Shown here one piece after another: positions 6,452 to 12,335 of a stretch of DNA of 12,335 nt; positions within the stretch are counted from its first letter, which is position 1; each line of letters begins with the position of its first letter. The notes under the pieces were generated by a model, which was not told the origin of the DNA, ran no database searches, and was given only the letters and a program-made list of their open reading frames with translations. This stretch comes from Planctomycetota bacterium (lineage in GTDB: Bacteria > Planctomycetota > Planctomycetia > Pirellulales > UBA1268), in NCBI GenBank assembly GCA_027622795.1, contig JAQBZA010000055.1:1-12335 (forward strand), given 5' to 3'. Both the position numbers and the translations under genes were made by a program.

Positions 6452-7477
6452 CTATGCCGCCGCAGCGCGGAAGAGTTGCCGTTCCGCAGCCGCAACGACG
6501 GCGGCCACATCGATGCCACGCATCGACTCCCTATCGGTCTTGCGGTCTTCCCATGCCGGACGCAGGTCCGCTGGCGGTTCCACAGTCACATGCCGGGGGC
6601 CGTAGGGGCCATTGCGATTGGCAGGTACCGGGCCAAAGAGCCCGACACAAGGCGTGCCGACCGCTGCCGCCAAATGAAGTGGCCCGGTATCGCTGGAGAT
6701 GAAGAGCCGGGCTTGTCGGCAAACTTCACCGAGATCCTGAAGCGTGGTCGCGGGAGCCAGAATCGCCGCACCACCAGCGTCAGCCACGATCTGCTCGGCG
6801 GCTGCACGTTCGTCACCGCCACCCCAGACTACGAGCGAACGCACGCCATGCCGTTGCCGCAGTTCACCAGCCACGGCGGCAAACCGTTCCACCGGCCACA
6901 GTTTGGAGCCCCAGCCGGCCCCTGGATTCATGACCACGGGTGATGAGTCAAACCGCAGTTCCCGAAACCATTCATTCACACGGCTGCGACTGACCGGCCA
7001 GCGGGGCATGTTGAATTCGATCGCCGGCGACTTGATGCCGAGCGGTGCCAGCAGTTCACAATGCCGGGTGATGACGTGGGCGGTAGCAGGGCGGATGGCG
7101 TGGGTGTAGGCGATCCAGGCCTGTTCTCGTGACTCAGGTCTGGCATAACCGATCCGCGTGGAGCCTCCACTCAGGGCGGTAACCACCATGCTCTTGAAGA
7201 GTCCCTGCATGTCAACCGTGACCTCGGCGGCGAACGACCGCAACTGCTGTCGCAGCCACCACACGGCCCGTGGTGACTTGAGCCAACCCCGCGGCAGGCG
7301 AAAGAGATGGTCGATCGCGGAATGACCGGCCAAAACGTCGGCTGCCCGCCCCTCGACGGCCCAGCCAATGCGGGCGGTGGGGAAGGCTTTCTTCAGAGCG
7401 ACCGCCGCCGGAACGGCATGGAGCACATCGCCGATAGCCGACAACTTCACGATGACGATTGAACGTGGCGCATCCAT
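6452..7477 (-). CDS. Glycosyltransferase family 9 (heptosyltransferase-like)
   Basis: 341 residues, the usual GT9 length. The N-terminal domain has VKLSAIGDVLHAVPAAVAL (10-28), with D17 at the position of the catalytic aspartate of WaaC, and VDMQGLFKS (88-96), like the WaaC/WaaF DxQGLxKS element. The C-terminal domain has NPGAGWGSKLWP (184-195) and the nucleotide-sugar-binding SSDTGPLHLAAAVGTP (261-276), then GPYGP. In E. coli these enzymes add heptose from ADP-heptose to the lipopolysaccharide inner core on the cytoplasmic face of the inner membrane. WaaC-type heptosyltransferase I is the closest resemblance, but donor and acceptor cannot be read from sequence, so no symbol is given. No LPS genes flank it. 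The ATG lacks a Shine-Dalgarno sequence; a CAGTCTG repeat lies upstream. Gaps are 87 bases to the upstream gene and 101 bases to the downstream gene. Confidence 0.9.
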   Translation of the reverse strand: MDAPRSIVIVKLSAIGDVLHAVPAAVALKKAFPTARIGWAVEGRAADVLAGHSAIDHLFRLPRGWLKSPRAVWWLRQQLRSFAAEVTVDMQGLFKSMVVTALSGGSTRIGYARPESREQAWIAYTHAIRPATAHVITRHCELLAPLGIKSPAIEFNMPRWPVSRSRVNEWFRELRFDSSPVVMNPGAGWGSKLWPVERFAAVAGELRQRHGVRSLVVWGGGDERAAAEQIVADAGGAAILAPATTLQDLGEVCRQARLFISSDTGPLHLAAAVGTPCVGLFGPVPANRNGPYGPRHVTVEPPADLRPAWEDRKTDRESMRGIDVAAVVAAAERQLFRAAAA

Positions 7478-7480
7478 GGA

Positions 7481-7500
7481 CAGTCTGCCAAGCCAGTCTG
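7481..7500. repeat. 7-base direct repeat CAGTCTG upstream of the GT9 gene
   Basis: CAGTCTG occurs at 7481-7487 and 7494-7500, a 13-base period, ending 4 bases before the GT9 start codon. It could be a binding site or coincidence. The same 87-base gap also holds CCGGAAT (7507-7513) and its complement ATTCCGG (7558-7564), which directly follows the stop of the upstream gene. No promoter boxes are clear here. Confidence 0.3.
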
Positions 7501-7564
7501 GGAATCCCGGAATGTCACTCCAAACCCATCCCGTGAAGCAAGGCCAGTTTCGGTGAGATTCCGG

Positions 7565-8650
7565 TTACGCCATGCCTGCCAGATCGCACATCACAGCCTG
7601 CGTCACCGACTGCGGACAACTCCAGACAAGAAAAAACATGGCTTCCCGGGCCAGTCGCTCGGCCGGATGCCCCTGCACAAAGCCCGCTCCCTTGCAGGCG
7701 ACTAGCGCCGCCTGGGCTGCCCGCACCACCAACCGGTTGGCATCAGTCCGCAAACAGTCGCGATCCGGCTGCGTGAGGCCCAACCGGGCAGCCTCGTCAA
7801 GCCGCGCGACAAGGCTCTCGACATCGGCTGTTAGGTGCTCCGTAACCGGCAGCAGATCAGCACGCCGCGTCGACTCTTGAGCGATGATTCCGAGACTGGC
7901 CCGGATTGCCCCGATGGCCAAGGCCGTTGTGGCGAGACCACCGGTACGGGCACCGTCGCCATCGGCCGGGATGATCACGGCCGCCGGCCGCACGCCGGCC
8001 ATGCGCACGGCTGACGTGCGTGACCCCGATAAGGCCAACATTTTCATGGGAGGCTCGATCATCAGTCCGCGCTCCTGCGTTTCCACCACGAAGAATCGCT
8101 GGCTTCCGTCATCGGTGGTTGCCCCCGTGACGATCGTCTCGACCGAGTCCGCTCCTGTTACCCACGGACATTCACCATCAAGCCGCCAGCCGTCGGCGTC
8201 GCATCTGGCTGACAGCGCAGCCTTGCCGAGATGCCGGCGGCTGGTAGTCAGCTGAGAAATGCCTACTGTCGTGAACACTCGCCCGCTGGCCAACGGCGGG
8301 AGCCACATCATGCGGGTTGCCAGTTCACCCCCGTCGATGATGCGACAGGCCGCAGCCCACTGCGACACCGCCAGCGCCGTCGTGAGACACGCTTCGGCAA
8401 CCGCCATGAGTGCCGTGAGCCGGGCTGGTTCACTGGCGGCCTTGCCCCCCGCGTCTTCCGGTAAAAACCCCGCCAGAAGCCCCTCCTCAGCGAGGGCCGC
8501 AAAACTACCGCTTCGCCACGGCCCGACCCGCGCTGATTCCGCAGCCCGCTCACGAAGGCTGGCGTTCAGCCGGTGCAGTGCGACGGGGTCGGGCGCCCGA
8601 GCCTGCAGCGTGAACAGGGGGGGTTTTTCGTCGGCTCGCTGGTGACTCAC
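7565..8650 (-). CDS. Acyl-CoA-dehydrogenase-fold flavoprotein, probably lacking the catalytic glutamate
   Basis: 361 residues from GTG at 8650. The N-terminal helical domain includes FAALAEEGLLAGFLPEDAGG; the middle beta domain has GISQLTTSRR (130-139) and DADGWRLDGECPWVTGAD, the usual G-W-x-L-x-G-x-x-x-W-x-T run; the C-terminal helical bundle ends GAGFVQGHPAERLAREAMFF then LVWSCPQS. Family members bind FAD and oxidise acyl-CoA at alpha-beta carbons. Where medium-chain enzymes have the Y-E-G-T catalytic glutamate, this protein has W-S-C-P (S344). Helix G (GLATTALAIGAIRASLG) also lacks the glutamate used by isovaleryl-type enzymes. It may therefore be a related flavin monooxygenase or an inactive form. 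An upstream GTG at 8704 is possible, but the TATACT box would then be inside the gene; GTG 8650 lies 6 bases after that box. It is divergent from glgP. Confidence 0.82.
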   Translation of the reverse strand: MSHQRADEKPPLFTLQARAPDPVALHRLNASLRERAAESARVGPWRSGSFAALAEEGLLAGFLPEDAGGKAASEPARLTALMAVAEACLTTALAVSQWAAACRIIDGGELATRMMWLPPLASGRVFTTVGISQLTTSRRHLGKAALSARCDADGWRLDGECPWVTGADSVETIVTGATTDDGSQRFFVVETQERGLMIEPPMKMLALSGSRTSAVRMAGVRPAAVIIPADGDGARTGGLATTALAIGAIRASLGIIAQESTRRADLLPVTEHLTADVESLVARLDEAARLGLTQPDRDCLRTDANRLVVRAAQAALVACKGAGFVQGHPAERLAREAMFFLVWSCPQSVTQAVMCDLAGMA

Positions 8651-8656
8651 AGACGG

Positions 8657-8664
8657 AGTATACT
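8657..8664. promoter_or_regulatory. AGTATACT palindrome: candidate -10 element in the divergent gap
   Basis: AGTATACT is its own reverse complement, so each strand offers a TATACT hexamer. On the minus strand TATACT (8657-8662) is followed by 6 bases and GTG 8650, placing the transcription start on the start codon of the acyl-CoA-dehydrogenase-like gene. On the plus strand TATACT (8659-8664) would give a transcript with a ~50-base leader before glgP. No convincing -35 is present on either side. Confidence 0.45.
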
Positions 8665-8668
8665 CCCG

Positions 8669-8684
8669 AACCTTCTGGCAGGTT
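8669..8684. repeat. Short inverted repeat AACCT-n6-AGGTT in the divergent promoter gap
   Basis: AACCT at 8669-8673 and AGGTT at 8680-8684 are perfect complements across 6 bases. The repeat sits immediately upstream of the minus-strand -10 box and between the possible plus-strand -10 and the glgP ribosome site. It has the size and place of an operator, but 5-base arms are short enough to arise by chance. Confidence 0.3.
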
Positions 8685-8708
8685 TCCCACCATCTCCACA
8701 TCACGCCC

Positions 8709-8714
8709 GGAGGA
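8709..8714 (+). promoter_or_regulatory. glgP ribosome binding site, decides between two ATG codons
   Basis: GGAGGA lies 1 base before the ATG at 8716 but 7 bases before the in-frame ATG at 8722. Only the second spacing suits ribosome initiation, so 8722 is chosen as the start. Confidence 0.75.
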
Positions 8715-8721
8715 TATGACC

Positions 8722-10965
8722 ATGAGCCAGGCTGAACAAATCGCCTCGCGTTCCCCTGCCGTCCCCACGTCCATCAATGGCCCTGTCCAGGGAACTGGGC
8801 CGCTGCCGCTCCGGCTTGATGAACTCTCTCCGCAGAATCTCTATGACAAGTGCATCGCCCTGGCTCGCAACCTGTGGTGGAGTTGGCATCCCGAAGTCAC
8901 CAACTTGTTCCGCGAACTTGATCCCATCCGCTGGCGTCAACTCGATCACAATCCCATTGCGCTCTTGGCTGAGTTCACCCCCGAGCGGCTCGAGGCCCGG
9001 GCTGCCGAACTGGTGCTCTACAGTCGGATCAACCAAGCCTACCGCCGCCTCAAGGAATACATGGCAGCCGACTCGACCTGGAGCAACATCAACGCCGGCG
9101 TGCTCGGCTCAAAGCCGGTCGTCTACTTCTCGGCTGAGTTTGGCATCCACGAATCGGTACCAATCTATTCCGGCGGCCTCGGAGTACTCGCGGGCGACCA
9201 TGTGAAGAGCGCCAGCGGCCTCGGTATCCCGCTGCTCGCAGTCGGCCTTTTCTATAACCAAGGCTACTTTAAGCAGCAACTCGACATCGATGGCTACCAG
9301 TATGAGGAATATCTGCCGTCGCGGGTCGACCTCCTGCCGATCGAGCGGGCCATCGGTGCGGATGAAAAGTCGATCATGGTTCAGGTCGACACCCGCTCGG
9401 GGACGATTTTCGCGCAGGTTTGGAAAATGTCGGTGGGCCGCGTCAACCTCTACCTCCTCGACTGCGATGTGGAGGGCAACACGCCGGAGGATCGTGAACT
9501 CACCAGTCGGCTTTACGGCGGCGACACCAGGACCCGGATTCGGCAGGAACTCGTGCTTGGAGTCGGGGGTGTCCGTGCAATCCGCGCCCTCGGCATTGTG
9601 CCGGGCGTGTACCACTTGAACGAAGGCCATTCCGCCTTCGCCACGCTCGAAGCGGTGCGCGGCCGTATGGATCGCGACGGTTATTCGTTTGATGACTCGG
9701 TGCGCAAGGTAGCCCGCCAGACAGTGTTCACCACGCACACGCCGGTACCGGCCGGCCACGATCGCTTTGATGGCGGACTGATGGAGGAGCATCTCGGTCC
9801 GATGCGGGATGCCCTTGGCATCTCTCACGACCAGTTGATGGGCCTTGGCCGCGTCGAACCCCACAACCACGACGAGCCGTTTTGCATGACCGTGCTGGGG
9901 CTCAAGCTATCACGACGGGCGAATGCTGTGAGTGCCCTCCACGGCCATGTGAGCCGAAAAATGTGGTCCAACCTTTGGCCCTGGCGGGTCGAGGAGGAGG
10001 TGCCGATCGGCCACATCACCAACGGCGTCCATGTGCCGAGTTGGCTCTCATGGCAGATGCTGATGCTCTATGACCGAATCTTTCCGGCCGGCTGGATCCG
10101 CCGCATGGGTGAATCCGATATCTGGCAGCGCATTTATGACTGCGATCCGGGCGAACTGTGGGAAACGCACTACGCCCTCAAGAATCTTCTCCTCCAGTTC
10201 GTCCGACGTCGTGTGAGCCGACAGTGTCGCCGCCGCGGTGAATGTGATGAGGCAGTGGAGCAGGCACGCGTTGTGCTCGATCCCAACATCCTCACGATCG
10301 GCTTCGCGCGTCGGTTTGCGACCTACAAGCGGGCCGACCTCGTGCTCGGTGACCTCGAACGACTCCTCACGTTGGTGACCGACCCCGACCGACCCATTCA
10401 GATTATCTTTGCCGGCAAGGCCCATCCAGCCGACGAGCCTGGCAAGTCGCTGATTCGCAAGATTGCCAATCTCCGCCACGATGCACGGATCGGGGGTCGG
10501 GTGGTCTTTGTGGAAGATTACGACATCAATGTCTGTCGACACCTAATACAAGGTGTCGACGTGTGGCTCAACAACCCGCGGCGACCGCTTGAGGCGTCGG
10601 GCACGAGTGGACAAAAGGTTGTTCTCAACGGTGGACTCAACTGTTCGATCCTCGACGGCTGGTGGGCCGAGGCGTTTGATGGCCGCAATGGCTTCGCCAT
10701 CGGTCGCGGTGAGACGCACGCCCGTGACGAAATCACCGACCGCCGCGACTCAGAGGCCCTGTATCACACCCTCGAAAATGAGGTGATTCCGCTCTTCTAC
10801 GAGCGGGATTCCGACGGCCTGCCACGGACGTGGATCAAGATGATGATGAACTCGATCAGTTCATTGGCTTGGCGTTTCAGCGCTCATCGCATGGTGATGG
10901 ATTACGCACGAGCCTGCTATGTACCGGCCGCCGGCGGCGGATCGTGTGACATGCACACTCGGTAA
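8722..10965 (+). CDS. glgP: Alpha-glucan (glycogen/maltodextrin) phosphorylase, GlgP
   Basis: 747 residues from ATG 8722. It releases glucose-1-phosphate from the non-reducing ends of alpha-1,4-glucans using inorganic phosphate and pyridoxal phosphate in the cytoplasm. Domains: a DUF3417-type N-terminal segment about 37-115 (LARNLWWSWHPEV), then the phosphorylase fold beginning VVYFSAEFGIHESVPIYSGG (about 133-152). Other family motifs include HLNEGHSAF, TTHTPVPAGHDRF, HITNGVHVPSW and GFARRFATYKRADL. The pyridoxal-phosphate lysine is K632 in RPLEASGTSGQK, where Q replaces the more usual M. This is the shorter bacterial/archaeal type rather than E. coli GlgP/MalP. The gene stands alone, divergent from the acyl-CoA-dehydrogenase-like gene. 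It ends 32 bases before the opposing WD40 gene with no obvious terminator. A perfect 10-base inverted repeat lies within the coding region at 10535-10560. Confidence 0.97.
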   Translation: MSQAEQIASRSPAVPTSINGPVQGTGPLPLRLDELSPQNLYDKCIALARNLWWSWHPEVTNLFRELDPIRWRQLDHNPIALLAEFTPERLEARAAELVLYSRINQAYRRLKEYMAADSTWSNINAGVLGSKPVVYFSAEFGIHESVPIYSGGLGVLAGDHVKSASGLGIPLLAVGLFYNQGYFKQQLDIDGYQYEEYLPSRVDLLPIERAIGADEKSIMVQVDTRSGTIFAQVWKMSVGRVNLYLLDCDVEGNTPEDRELTSRLYGGDTRTRIRQELVLGVGGVRAIRALGIVPGVYHLNEGHSAFATLEAVRGRMDRDGYSFDDSVRKVARQTVFTTHTPVPAGHDRFDGGLMEEHLGPMRDALGISHDQLMGLGRVEPHNHDEPFCMTVLGLKLSRRANAVSALHGHVSRKMWSNLWPWRVEEEVPIGHITNGVHVPSWLSWQMLMLYDRIFPAGWIRRMGESDIWQRIYDCDPGELWETHYALKNLLLQFVRRRVSRQCRRRGECDEAVEQARVVLDPNILTIGFARRFATYKRADLVLGDLERLLTLVTDPDRPIQIIFAGKAHPADEPGKSLIRKIANLRHDARIGGRVVFVEDYDINVCRHLIQGVDVWLNNPRRPLEASGTSGQKVVLNGGLNCSILDGWWAEAFDGRNGFAIGRGETHARDEITDRRDSEALYHTLENEVIPLFYERDSDGLPRTWIKMMMNSISSLAWRFSAHRMVMDYARACYVPAAGGGSCDMHTR
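10535..10560. repeat. Perfect 10-base inverted repeat inside glgP
   Basis: GTCGACACCT (10535-10544) and AGGTGTCGAC (10551-10560) are exact reverse complements with a 6-base spacer, AATACA. In mRNA this would be a stable hairpin. It encodes part of CRHLIQGVD, just before the conserved PLP-lysine region. The loop region uses codons CTA and ATA, which are uncommon in GC-rich genes. There is no U-tract after it. Confidence 0.75.
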
Positions 10966-10990
10966 TTCGGCCGCCGCTTGCTTACGCCAA

Positions 10991-11000
10991 TGATCGATCA
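10991..11000. repeat. 10-base palindrome in the convergent glgP / WD40 gap
   Basis: TGATCGATCA is its own reverse complement and includes the stop codon of the WD40 gene (10998-11000). The convergent gap is only 32 bases and has no hairpin with a U-tract on either strand, so how the two transcripts end is not visible. A 10-base palindrome without a loop may be chance. Confidence 0.35.
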
Positions 11001-12335
11001 GTTCTTTCCCTGAGATGAGGCGAACTCGATTTCGGCCTTCCAACGGTCGATTTCCGCGATGGTGGCAGCCTGCTTGGCCTGCACCGCTTCAAGTTCTGCG
11101 GTGGCGGTTGCGAACGCCTTCTTCGCCTCCTCCACAGCTGCCTGACCGTCGTCCACTTGTGACTGAACCACCTGCAGGGCACTTGCCATCGCCTCAGCCT
11201 TGTCAGCCAGGGTCTTTTCAACTGCAGCGATTTCCGTGAAGACTGCCTGTGCCGCCTTGAGCCGCTCCTCGAGTCGCGGAGGGTTGGTGTCTGGGGTGCC
11301 GACCAGAGCGCCATTATCGACCGTGTATATCGAGAGCGTCCCTGCAAGGTCGCCCGCAAGCACACGTTGACGGTCACTCGTCACGGCTACCCGGAGCCCG
11401 ATCTCGCCCAAGGCAGGAAATTCCCGCTCCTTGCCACCATCCCCTTTCCACAGGATTGCCTTCTTGTCACGGCCACAACTGGCCAATCGACCATCCGCCA
11501 ACCAGCAGAGGCCCTGCACACCCCCACCGTGAGCCTGCCATTCCTTCATTTTCTCGCCCGTGCGCCGATTCCACAGCCTGATCTTGCCATCCTCACTGGC
11601 GGTTGCGAGCACCTCTCCATCGCCGCGCCACGACACAGCCGTGATGCATCCACCGTGTCCTTTGAGTACCGCGTCTTCACGGGCCCCACGGGTCTCCCAA
11701 AGAAATGCATTCCCGGCCCGATCACCCGTGGCCAGCATCCGTCCATTGGGAGAAAACTCGATCGCTGTGATCCAATCCGTATGCTTGCGAATCTCCGCCT
11801 CAATTTCGCCGTCCGCTGTGCGGATCAGCCGGACCACCTTCTGCGGACCGCCGAGAGCAACGACCCGTTGATCGGCGGAAATGTCGGCAGCGAGCACTTC
11901 GTCATACTCGTCCCCCAACTCCGTCATGCGCTGGGCAGTCACCACGTCCCAAATCGCTACGCGACCACTTTTGCCACCGACGCCCCCGCCCGCCAGAAGC
12001 AATCTGGCGTTTCTGGAGAATCGCAATGTTTTCACGTCACCGTCGGGGAATGGCAGCACCCCACGAAACTCGAGCGAACCAGTGTCATAGAGAAGAACCT
12101 GCCCCCGGCCACCGACGGCGGCCACTGAGCCGTTTGGTGAAGCAGCCAAGCCGGTGATCGCCAGCGGCCTGCTCCCATGCGATGCAACCCTCAACGACAG
12201 CCGCGGTAGACCAACAGGCGGACCATCCGGGACGAGCATTGCCTTTGGGTCAAGGGCGAGTGAAACGGCCGCCTTGCGGGCGACTGGAGCCCCCCCTTTT
12301 CGTTCGATCGCCCCCGCTGCAATCCACTTGGTGAT
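10998..12335 (-). CDS. WD40 beta-propeller protein with C-terminal coiled coil (5' end outside window)
   Basis: The frame is open to the right edge, leaving 445 residues visible. The first residues read ITKWIAAGA, then a linker, which matches the end of a planctomycete-type cytochrome c domain (K-W-I-x-x-G-A); the haem CxxCH would lie outside the window and is not seen. Seven WD40 blades follow, with repeat ends such as GRVAIWD, GNAFLWE, GKIRLWN and KKAILWK, enough for a complete propeller. The last ~95 residues (LEERLKAAQAVFTEIAAVEK onward) are alanine- and glutamate-rich heptads, a likely coiled coil ending in SSQGKN. An ATG at 12239 would give a shorter 413-residue protein but would remove the cytochrome-like segment. 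Family members of this type are usually exported; their substrates are unknown. The gene is convergent with glgP across 32 bases. Confidence 0.85.
   Translation of the reverse strand: MTKWIAAGAIERKGGAPVARKAAVSLALDPKAMLVPDGPPVGLPRLSLRVASHGSRPLAITGLAASPNGSVAAVGGRGQVLLYDTGSLEFRGVLPFPDGDVKTLRFSRNARLLLAGGGVGGKSGRVAIWDVVTAQRMTELGDEYDEVLAADISADQRVVALGGPQKVVRLIRTADGEIEAEIRKHTDWITAIEFSPNGRMLATGDRAGNAFLWETRGAREDAVLKGHGGCITAVSWRGDGEVLATASEDGKIRLWNRRTGEKMKEWQAHGGGVQGLCWLADGRLASCGRDKKAILWKGDGGKEREFPALGEIGLRVAVTSDRQRVLAGDLAGTLSIYTVDNGALVGTPDTNPPRLEERLKAAQAVFTEIAAVEKTLADKAEAMASALQVVQSQVDDGQAAVEEAKKAFATATAELEAVQAKQAATIAEIDRWKAEIEFASSQGKN

Noticed and set aside
8651..8704. Earlier GTG/ATG starts for the acyl-CoA-dehydrogenase-like gene
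   Set aside because: They would put the TATACT box inside the gene and add an unlikely Trp-rich head (MMWRWWE); no ribosome site was found for them.
9109..9870. 253-codon minus-strand open frame within glgP
   Set aside because: It is antisense to conserved phosphorylase motifs and is His/Arg-rich with no domain.
10535..10560. The glgP hairpin as an intrinsic terminator or phage attachment site
   Set aside because: No U-tract follows, it lies in a conserved coding region, and there is no integrase or flanking duplication.
10928..10937. CCGCCGGCGG palindrome at the end of glgP as a terminator
   Set aside because: It codes for the Ala/Gly tail, has no loop and no T-tract follows it.
11367..12128. 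253-codon plus-strand open frame within the WD40 gene
   Set aside because: It is antisense to clear WD repeats, with no motif or ribosome site.
1..12335. tRNA, rRNA, CRISPR arrays, insertion sequences or defence genes
   Set aside because: No cloverleaf, spaced direct repeats of array type, transposase motifs or recognisable defence domains were found by reading both strands.

Overview
The window looks like chromosomal DNA from a GC-rich planctomycete, probably of the Pirellulales type. The main evidence is a DUF1559 protein with a prepilin-like N-terminus and the H-X9-DG signature, together with a large WD40 protein whose upstream edge reads like a planctomycete-type cytochrome domain and whose tail is a coiled coil. 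The LigA and acyl-CoA-dehydrogenase-like sequences also look planctomycetal. No rRNA, tRNA, CRISPR array, transposase or phage gene was seen.

Layout, left to right. (1) Bases 1-422, plus strand: the C-terminal end of an HTTM-family membrane protein that begins outside the window. (2) Bases 313-3834, minus strand: a tight four-gene operon read right to left, with three 4-base start/stop overlaps. It encodes a DUF1559 pseudopilin-like protein, a small lipoprotein, a histidine-rich polytopic membrane protein and a two-helix membrane protein with TPR-like repeats. The TPR gene runs tail-to-tail into the HTTM gene and overlaps it by 110 bases. (3) Bases 3994-6350, minus: a small two-helix membrane protein overlapping ligA (NAD+-dependent DNA ligase) by 4 bases. 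(4) Bases 6452-7477, minus: a family 9 glycosyltransferase resembling heptosyltransferase. (5) Bases 7565-8650, minus: an acyl-CoA-dehydrogenase-fold protein that appears to lack the usual catalytic glutamate. (6) Bases 8722-10965, plus, divergent from the previous gene: alpha-glucan phosphorylase (GlgP). (7) Bases 10998 to the right edge, minus: a seven-bladed WD40 protein, 5'-partial.

How the genes work together. LigA, GlgP and the glycosyltransferase are ordinary housekeeping or envelope functions with no visible link to one another. The only block that looks like a co-evolved unit is the four-gene DUF1559 operon. It combines a surface or pseudopilus-like protein, a lipoprotein and two membrane proteins, one of which carries histidine motifs suggestive of a metal enzyme. 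Its function is unknown to me, and it is the best candidate here for an undescribed system.

Regulatory signals. Two minus-strand genes have a TATACT box only 6-7 bases before their start codon, which fits leaderless transcription. The acyl-CoA-dehydrogenase-like/glgP divergent gap carries an AGTATACT palindrome. A perfect 10-base inverted repeat lies inside glgP. No intrinsic terminator with a U-tract was found. All intergenic gaps are under 160 bases.
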